Shown piece after piece: positions 1 through 5,184 of a DNA stretch of 14,181 nucleotides. The notes beneath the pieces are model-generated. The model saw only the letters and a program-made list of their open reading frames with translations. It was not told the DNA's origin and did not search any database. The DNA is taken from NCBI GenBank assembly GCA_013375405.1, contig JABXJU010000108.1:1-14181 (forward strand). Reading direction: 5' to 3'. The position numbers were made by a program, and so were the translations under genes. The stretch comes from Candidatus Helarchaeota archaeon. Lineage in GTDB: Archaea > Asgardarchaeota > Lokiarchaeia > Helarchaeales > HEL-GB-A. Numbering within the stretch: position 1 is the stretch's first letter; each line of letters starts with the position of its first letter.

Positions 1-1
1 G

Positions 2-154
2 ACTATTACCATTTCTGCGCGAGATATTCCTATAGTAACTCGGCAATCCGATCGTTTCGGAGCTGTAAAACTTGCCAATGAACTTAAAGAAAAAATATTA
101 TCGGGTGAATTTAAACTATCTTCACCGGTTTCGAAATTTGATTTAGTTCAATAA
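2..154 (+). CDS. C-terminal fragment, possible DUF39 (homocysteine biosynthesis) family protein
   Basis: Only the last 50 codons are present; the gene begins before the window. The tail reads KLANELKEKILSGEFKLSSP and then VSKFDLVQ before a TAA stop. This pattern, a short amphipathic helix followed by a G-[EK]-F-x-L-[ST]-x-P-V motif, resembles the end of the DUF39 domain found in archaeal homocysteine-biosynthesis proteins (sulfur incorporation into aspartate semialdehyde). The match rests on recalled family appearance and covers a short stretch, so the family call is tentative, although the reading frame itself looks coding. The last 31 bases of the gene (124-154) lie in a 36-bp sequence that recurs at 1115-1150. 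The next gene is convergent. Confidence 0.45.
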   Translation, partial: TITISARDIPIVTRQSDRFGAVKLANELKEKILSGEFKLSSPVSKFDLVQ

Positions 155-159
155 TGTTT
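124..159 (+). repeat. 36-bp direct repeat, copy 1
   Basis: This copy starts ACCGGTTTCGAAATTTGATT and continues to 159. It matches 1115-1150 at 35 of 36 positions; the one difference is T versus C, a Leu/Ser codon change. It covers the last codons and stop of the upstream partial gene. Left of it the two loci are still weakly alike, mostly by transitions; right of it similarity stops. Confidence 0.85.
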
Positions 160-200
160 GAAGTGTAAAAGGACTTTTTAGCCTAGACTCGCAGATAAAT

Positions 201-896
201 TTAAAGTGAAAGGTCTAAGCCTTTTGCTAGGAGAGGTAAACCTATAAGGGCTAGCACTGGGGCGATTATTGCGGTGAAAAGGAAGAACCCCTCCAGCCCA
301 GTGATTATAGCGAGGATAATTGGCTTTAATCCGCTTAAAATATAGGCCCCTGCAAGTGAAATACCCCCTAAAATGACATAAATGGCGTTTTTTCGAGCTT
401 GACCCTGTGATTGTATGGCAATTTTGATATAGAGAACCCCCATATATAATCCCACACCGACCAATCCCAAGGGGACTATCAATGCTAGAATCCCAGAACT
501 GAGAAAGGGAACACCATAATGAAGTAAAATTACACCAAGAATGAAAATAATTTCACTAACTATATATACAATTGTGAAGATATTCCGTGATGATGGATAA
601 ACTACGCGATCCATATATAATACAAGCATTATCATAGCAGCGATGAAAACACCTTGACTAATATAGGATAAATATTCTTGGGAATCGGTTAGAATATATA
701 AAACAGGGTGGAGAAGGATTGAAATCGCGGCAAATATTAGAAATAACCCTACAAAGGCTAACCATTTTACGCGGGATTCTTCAGAATACTTAATACTTTG
801 CCTTACAAATAGTAAGCCACAGATTAAGATTGTAGAAACTCCAAGTAGCATTAGTATTATGACAATGAGTGATGAAAAATCTAAAACTGGAATCAT
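201..896 (-). CDS. seven-transmembrane protein of unknown function
   Basis: A 231-aa integral membrane protein with seven hydrophobic segments at roughly residues 9-31, 45-69, 78-96, 105-126, 133-158, 171-190 and 203-224. Short charged loops separate them (for example SIKYSEESRVK after the first and QSQGQARKN before the sixth). There is no soluble domain, so it resembles a stand-alone 7TM sensor or transporter-like module rather than a complete histidine kinase. I do not recognise a family. The start ATG lies about 27 bp after a TATA-like palindrome with no clear ribosome-binding site, which fits a leaderless transcript. It is convergent with the upstream partial gene and lies between the two 36-bp repeats. 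Confidence 0.75.
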   Translation of the reverse strand: MIPVLDFSSLIVIILMLLGVSTILICGLLFVRQSIKYSEESRVKWLAFVGLFLIFAAISILLHPVLYILTDSQEYLSYISQGVFIAAMIMLVLYMDRVVYPSSRNIFTIVYIVSEIIFILGVILLHYGVPFLSSGILALIVPLGLVGVGLYMGVLYIKIAIQSQGQARKNAIYVILGGISLAGAYILSGLKPIILAIITGLEGFFLFTAIIAPVLALIGLPLLAKGLDLSL

Positions 897-916
897 GAAT
901 AAAAAATTGTAGTAAT

Positions 917-930
917 AAACTTATAAGTTT
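917..930 (-). promoter_or_regulatory. TATA-box palindrome, promoter of the 7TM gene
   Basis: AAACTTATAAGTTT is a perfect 14-bp palindrome with a TTATAA core. Its centre lies about 27 bp before the ATG of the minus-strand 7TM gene, the distance expected of an archaeal TATA box driving a leaderless message. Confidence 0.5.
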
Positions 931-934
931 GATA

Positions 935-963
935 CTATGTCATTAATTGAAAAAATGACATAG
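935..963. promoter_or_regulatory. perfect 10-bp inverted repeat, possible operator
   Basis: CTATGTCATT at 935-944 and AATGACATAG at 954-963 are exact reverse complements separated by 9 bases. The element sits just upstream of the 7TM gene's TATA box, where archaeal regulators often bind. It could instead form an RNA hairpin if transcribed. Operator function is inferred from position only. Confidence 0.4.
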
Positions 964-1150
964 AGCTCATAAAGGAATTCATGCGTCACACTTAATGGAT
1001 ATAGATGCAAATGGAGTAGTTTTTGGTAGGGGAGTTGTCGTCAATTTGCGCAAACCGTTCCTGCACCAATTAGAATATTTCAGATATTTTAAGAACCCAA
1101 TTCAAATTATCCTTACCGGTTTCGAAATTTGATTCAGTTCAATAATGTTT
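959..1150 (+). pseudogene. degraded coding remnant ending in a copy of the first gene's C-terminus
   Basis: An open frame at 959-1132 has protein-like composition (GIHASHLMDIDANGVVFGRG within it) but no ribosome-binding site and no family I recognise. In another frame, codons from 1086 read ILRTQFKLSLPVSKFDSVQ then stop. That aligns without gaps to ILSGEFKLSSPVSKFDLVQ at the end of the first gene (15 of 19 identical). In this second frame a TAG at 1071 interrupts the sequence further upstream. The simplest reading is a decayed or frameshifted duplicate of a gene related to the partial gene at the window start. Whether the two open stretches belonged to one gene is uncertain. Confidence 0.4.
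1115..1150 (+). repeat. 36-bp direct repeat, copy 2
   Basis: This copy differs from 124-159 at one position. It contains the stop codon and last four sense codons (TLLN) of the convergent DNA polymerase IV gene, as well as the reading frame end of the degraded remnant on the plus strand. Confidence 0.85.
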
Positions 1151-2210
1151 TTTGCACATGTTTGGATTCAGAGAGATCCACTAGCCGAAATCCAAGAAGT
1201 CTTACCTTCTTAGGATTCGATTCGAACTCCTTAAGTAACTTTTTCCCAATTTGCAATGCTACTTTTTTATCATTCGTTGGTGTTTTGAGCTTTTGTTGGC
1301 GTGTATAGGTGCTAAATCCCTCAAATCTTATTTTAATAACTACAACTTGATAAAGATATCTACCTTTTATGAGGGATTTATGTAATTTATTGACCAAAAG
1401 TTCTAAAGTTTTATAAATAATTTCGAAGTCCTCAATATCTTCATCGAAGGTCACTTCAGTTCCCAATGATTTTCTTTTATAATCCTCCTGAACTGGACTG
1501 TTATCGATTCCTCTTGCCACATTGCTCAAATCAATTCCCATCTTCCCGAAAATTTTATTTAATTTCTCTGGAGGGTAATTTGCAAGGTCGGCAATGGTTT
1601 CAATATTCAATTTTTTATTTAGTATCTTCTTCGTTTTTGGCCCAATTCCAATTATTTTCTCAACGGGCAAAGGATCAAGGAACGACCGAACCTGTTCTGG
1701 AGAAACATATGTTAATCCGTCTGGTTTCTGAAAATCTGAAGCAATTTTAGCAACCTGTTTGTTTGGACCGATTCCAATCGAACAAGTTAAACCTATTTTT
1801 TCAAAAATCTCATTTTTAATTTTCTGAGCCAATTCAGTTGGATTGATTTTGTTTGAAATAGATTCAGTAACATCAAGAAACGCTTCATCTATCCCCCATT
1901 GTTCAAACTTATCCGCGTAAGAACGAAGAATTTCCATAATTTGGTCTGAAATTCCTTTATAATATTTTATATCTGGACGTAGGTAAATACCATTTGGACA
2001 AAGTTTGTACGCCCGCGAAATTGGCATTCCTGATTTGACTCCGAATTTTCGTGCTGCATACGAACAAGTTGAAACGACTCCCCGCCCTTTACCCCCCTTC
2101 GGATCTGCTCCGATGATAACAGCTTTGTCTTTCAACTCGGGATTTCTTAAAATTTCGCATGACGCATAAAATGCATCCAAATCCACATGAAAGATAACCC
2201 TATCCATCAT
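1134..2210 (-). CDS. dinB: DNA polymerase IV (Y-family translesion polymerase)
   Basis: A 358-aa DinB/Dpo4-type polymerase for bypass of damaged template bases. The first catalytic Asp is in HVDLDAFYASCE (D10), with Y15 at the steric-gate position. The second acidic pair is in QWGIDEAFLD (D108, E109); the usual Ser before IDE is Gly here. The fingers motif YAARKFGVKSGMP (51-63) and the SIGIGPNKQVAKIASDFQKP segment (144-163) are present. A helix-hairpin-helix (about 183-205) precedes the little-finger domain (about 240-348). Length is normal for archaeal Dpo4. The gene starts with two adjacent ATGs (2210 or 2207). The C-terminus ends HVQKTLLN: where a QxxLF[DE]F-like clamp-binding motif would be expected, the last codons come from the 36-bp repeat, so the motif is altered or cut short. 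Confidence 0.95.
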   Translation of the reverse strand: MMDRVIFHVDLDAFYASCEILRNPELKDKAVIIGADPKGGKGRGVVSTCSYAARKFGVKSGMPISRAYKLCPNGIYLRPDIKYYKGISDQIMEILRSYADKFEQWGIDEAFLDVTESISNKINPTELAQKIKNEIFEKIGLTCSIGIGPNKQVAKIASDFQKPDGLTYVSPEQVRSFLDPLPVEKIIGIGPKTKKILNKKLNIETIADLANYPPEKLNKIFGKMGIDLSNVARGIDNSPVQEDYKRKSLGTEVTFDEDIEDFEIIYKTLELLVNKLHKSLIKGRYLYQVVVIKIRFEGFSTYTRQQKLKTPTNDKKVALQIGKKLLKEFESNPKKVRLLGFRLVDLSESKHVQKTLLN

Positions 2211-2229
2211 TTTAAATAAGAACTCAATC

Positions 2230-2239
2230 TATATAAATT
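2230..2239 (-). promoter_or_regulatory. TATA box of the polymerase IV gene
   Basis: On the minus strand this reads AATTTATATA and is centred about 24 bp before the ATG, consistent with leaderless transcription. No GGTGA-type site precedes the start. Two direct repeats AGAAATCT lie immediately upstream at 2240-2247 and 2260-2267. Confidence 0.5.
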
Positions 2240-2444
2240 AGAAATCTGAAAATGATATCAGAAATCTTATTCCTTCAGAATTGAGGTGAATATGAAGGAT
2301 TTTCGTGATGATATGAAAGAATGATCTCTAAAACCTACGCTTAATTATTGAAATAACTTAAATCAAAAACGTATTTATATTGCGCGTTTCCAAAATAAGC
2401 TTGTAAAATTCAATAATTTTCGAAAAACCATAAAAAAATCGCAA

Positions 2445-2455
2445 TTTTAATAAAA
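2445..2455 (+). promoter_or_regulatory. TATA-like element before the KaiC-like/V4R gene
   Basis: TTTTAATAAAA is centred about 22 bp before the ATG at 2472 in a very AT-rich stretch. There is no ribosome-binding site between it and the start, so a leaderless transcript is likely. The surrounding A/T richness makes the exact box uncertain. Confidence 0.35.
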
Positions 2456-2471
2456 TTGAATAAAATCTTTC

Positions 2472-4307
2472 ATGGAGTCTGATAAAATGCGGAGGCAATT
2501 CGATAAATTTGGCATAGTTTCACTAGATAGATTGTTAGGCGGTGGAGTTGCAGCTGGAAGTGCTATTTTAATAACTTCAGAGCACCCCGCAACAAATAAA
2601 GGGGCGTTTACGGGCTACTTTGCTTTAGAACAGCTGGGCCGTGATGAAGGTAGAGTATTTGTGGTGGAATACAGTTATCCTCCACACCATTTCTTCGATT
2701 TACCAGAGATAATAGCTAGTCCCTCATTTGTCCACTCCGCAATTCAGGCAAATCGGTATTATGTTATTAACTGCTATGGTCCTGTGTCGTATCCGGAATC
2801 ATTCTCATTCAAGGATGCAATTATTGATATTGACAAACCGAACGATATCGCCAAAGTAAAATATCTTTTAGATAAGACTCGAGAGGATATCTGTAAACCT
2901 AATGAGAGTGCTCGTTGGATTTTTGATGATATCACAAATATGTTCATCACGATTGGTGATGAGGGGAAAGTCCTACGTTTTTTTCGACAAATGTTTCAAA
3001 AAATAAAGAATGAAAATGATTTGGGAATATTTTACTTAGATCGCCACGCTCATTCTACCCAATTTGTTTCCGCTCTCGAAAATATGACTGACATCATTAT
3101 CAATCTCCGTGTGAAAGAAATTAGTGGGATTTTTGTACCACATTTACGCATTCTTAAAAATAGATACTATGGCCAACAATTAGTCAGTACAGAAGTTCCG
3201 TATTCTTTTACAACAGAGGGGATCCGAATTCAGATGAAAATGTTGGGCGATTTTGAAGTGTTAAAGAAAAATTTAAACTTAACCGCAGAAAATGATATAG
3301 AAATGTTCGGAATAAAATATCTCGTCCTTCCTAGGAAGCAATATGCACAAGTTGTTCAAAGTATGTATGAAAAATTAGATTATGATCAATATTGTAAAAC
3401 TTATTTTGAAATTGGGAAGGCGACGGGCGTAGACTTTTTTAAATATTTAACAAATTTTTTCCAAACAAAAGAACTATCGAGACCCTACTCGATTATGCGT
3501 CAAATTGGGGTGTTTGGAAACGGTGAAATTATTGCTAAAGAGTTTAGTTTGGAGAGAGGCATTGCTATTATCCATCTTAAAAATATTTGGACGTTTAAAG
3601 CATCGAATCCCATCCATCAAGAGGCTGCGGGTGTTCTAACTGCCATCCTAGAAGCAGCCACGGGTGAATTATGGGACACCATCGAAACTAAATGCACGGC
3701 AACAGGCGACGATTATTGTGAATTAGTATCCAGTCCAGCCAGAGAACTAGGATTTTTGAATTTAGATTTACAAAAAACAAAAGATAAACTAACTATTGAT
3801 AAGGAAGGGTCATTATCACTAATGGGAATGAGAGTACTCCTTATGCCAAAAGGCACTCTTATGAATATAATAGAAAGTATAGATGACTTGGTTGGGGAGG
3901 AGCGTGCAAGTGAAATTATGTACAATGCAGGAGAAAAAATGGCACTAATATTCGCAAACCAAATTTCAGAACGTTTTAATCTTGAAGGAGAAGCTATCTT
4001 TCGTGCCTATGCTCAAATCGTCGGAGTCCGTGGCTGGGGAATTACCGAAATTAAGGAAGCTGATTTAAAAACAGGATACGCACGTGTGACATTGAAAAAT
4101 TCAATCTTTGGATCTTCCATGAGACAAAAACATCTGTCCTCAGATGCCTTGGTAGCTGGGGTTGTCGCCGGAATTTTCGAATTTATTACTAAACAGAAAA
4201 TCATATGCCGTGAAGTCCAATGTATTGCAAAAGGTGACGCCATCTGTGAATTTGTTGCTGAACCTTTGACCGCTTCCCACGAAGAAGGTAAAATAATCCA
4301 TCCCTAA
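2472..4307 (+). CDS. degenerate KaiC/RecA-like domain fused to two V4R domains
   Basis: A 611-aa protein with three domains. Residues 8-255 look like a KaiC/RadA-type ATPase fold: GIVSLDRLLGGGVAAGSAIL opens it, ARWIFDDIT (147-155) sits where Walker B is expected, and later strands include GIFYLDRHAH and DIIINLRVKE. The P-loop is not canonical, since SEHPATNKGAF replaces GxxGxGK[TS], so ATP hydrolysis is doubtful. Residues about 274-420 and 443-596 are V4R (4-vinyl-reductase) domains, a small-molecule or metal-binding fold. Each ends with the typical Cys pair: CTATGDDYC (408, 416) and CIAKGDAIC (584, 592). I infer a cytosolic sensor or scaffold whose ligand binding in the V4R domains controls partner binding by the KaiC-like part. 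It stands alone in its transcription unit and converges on the gelsolin-like gene. Confidence 0.8.
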   Translation: MESDKMRRQFDKFGIVSLDRLLGGGVAAGSAILITSEHPATNKGAFTGYFALEQLGRDEGRVFVVEYSYPPHHFFDLPEIIASPSFVHSAIQANRYYVINCYGPVSYPESFSFKDAIIDIDKPNDIAKVKYLLDKTREDICKPNESARWIFDDITNMFITIGDEGKVLRFFRQMFQKIKNENDLGIFYLDRHAHSTQFVSALENMTDIIINLRVKEISGIFVPHLRILKNRYYGQQLVSTEVPYSFTTEGIRIQMKMLGDFEVLKKNLNLTAENDIEMFGIKYLVLPRKQYAQVVQSMYEKLDYDQYCKTYFEIGKATGVDFFKYLTNFFQTKELSRPYSIMRQIGVFGNGEIIAKEFSLERGIAIIHLKNIWTFKASNPIHQEAAGVLTAILEAATGELWDTIETKCTATGDDYCELVSSPARELGFLNLDLQKTKDKLTIDKEGSLSLMGMRVLLMPKGTLMNIIESIDDLVGEERASEIMYNAGEKMALIFANQISERFNLEGEAIFRAYAQIVGVRGWGITEIKEADLKTGYARVTLKNSIFGSSMRQKHLSSDALVAGVVAGIFEFITKQKIICREVQCIAKGDAICEFVAEPLTASHEEGKIIHP

Positions 4308-4339
4308 ATTCAAAGGATTTTGATCAATATGCTAGTTTT

Positions 4340-4368
4340 GGTTTTTCCTAAACCCTATTTTTATTTTA
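4340..4368 (+). terminator. short hairpin and T-rich tract after the V4R gene
   Basis: GGTTT at 4340-4344 pairs with AAACC at 4350-4354, followed by T-rich sequence to 4368. It lies 30 bp after the stop of the plus-strand gene and overlaps the end of the convergent gene. Archaeal termination depends mainly on T tracts, so the hairpin may be incidental. Confidence 0.35.
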
Positions 4369-4993
4369 GAGTCTTTATATTCTCTTGAAATGCCCTTTGA
4401 ATCTGATCGTTGAGCCCAATACTCCCCTGCACCAATTGAATGTTTCCGTCTCTAATTTGGAACTTGATAGTTCCTTGACCTATATCAATACTATAAATCC
4501 CTTGGGATGTTTTCCCCACAAAAACTTCTGGAGAGCTCTCTAAAATACTGGCAATCATTATCCCCGCTAATGCAGTGGTACGAGGATCTACCCTTGTTTT
4601 AGCAGGACTGGCTTCAAATTGTACAACGAACCTCCCGTCTTGAACATAATTCATATTAAATAGGTTCAATGCCGTTTGATGTCTTTGTTGTACGCCCGGA
4701 TCAGCAATGTTTCTCTGATCAATAGTAATTAATTGAGAACAATTCTGACCAACGAGAATTCCATCCATCTTGGACTTATATCCTGTTGAAAGCATCTTTT
4801 CTGCCACAGGGAGGATTGCTTTCCGTGTCTTCAGATTTACATCTGTACCGAGCCATACCCAAATAATGCCATTCAATTCATCGAATAAAATAGTTGCACG
4901 TCTTGGGTCCTGAATATAATTCTGTTTAAATAAAATCTCTCTGATCATACCCATTCCGCCAACTTCCAATAAGATTGCGCGCGCAGGACTCAT
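4361..4993 (-). CDS. probable single gelsolin-like domain protein
   Basis: A 210-aa soluble protein. Residues 30-70 (DPRRATILFDELNGIIWVWL then GTDVNLKTRKAILPVAEKML) follow the gelsolin/ADF-H pattern: a hydrophobic strand, a turn, I-x-x-W-x-G, then a helix with charged residues and an Ala-rich face. Gelsolin-type proteins are known in Asgard archaea, where they act on actin-like filaments. Only one such unit is obvious. Residues about 120-205 form a second alpha/beta region (GRFVVQFEASP, then IYSIDIGQGTIKFQIRDGN) that I do not recognise. The start ATG has GGTG six bases upstream (5000-5003 on the minus strand). No signal peptide or membrane helix is seen. The actin link is inference from fold pattern; another W-x-G alpha/beta domain is possible. 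Confidence 0.55.
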   Translation of the reverse strand: MSPARAILLEVGGMGMIREILFKQNYIQDPRRATILFDELNGIIWVWLGTDVNLKTRKAILPVAEKMLSTGYKSKMDGILVGQNCSQLITIDQRNIADPGVQQRHQTALNLFNMNYVQDGRFVVQFEASPAKTRVDPRTTALAGIMIASILESSPEVFVGKTSQGIYSIDIGQGTIKFQIRDGNIQLVQGSIGLNDQIQRAFQENIKTLK

Positions 4994-5174
4994 AAAAACA
5001 CCAATTTATTATTTGATCATTAGCATTAAATGTCTTTTAACTTACAAGAAATTAACTATTAAATTTATAAAAATCAACTACAAAAATCTAACAAGATAAC
5101 TTTAATAAAAATATTAGTTGATGTTTGAAAAATACAATTATACTTTGAGTTTTTACGAAATAGTGATTAATGTA

Positions 5175-5179
5175 GAGGT
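5175..5179 (+). promoter_or_regulatory. ribosome-binding site of PEP synthase
   Basis: GAGGT lies 5 bases before the ATG at 5185 and supports that start. An ATG at 5171 is followed directly by a stop and is excluded. Confidence 0.7.
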
Positions 5180-5184
5180 AAGTA

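Noticed and set aside
124..1150. The 36-bp repeats as part of a CRISPR array
   Set aside because: Only two copies, 955 bp apart, one inside a coding region; no regular spacers.
1466..1750. Open frame on the plus strand opposite the polymerase IV gene
   Set aside because: It lies wholly within a strongly supported gene on the other strand and its translation shows no domain pattern.
2251..2330. Possible C/D box guide RNA (GTGATGA near 2306 resembles box C)
   Set aside because: No CTGA D box follows at a suitable distance and no terminal stem is seen.
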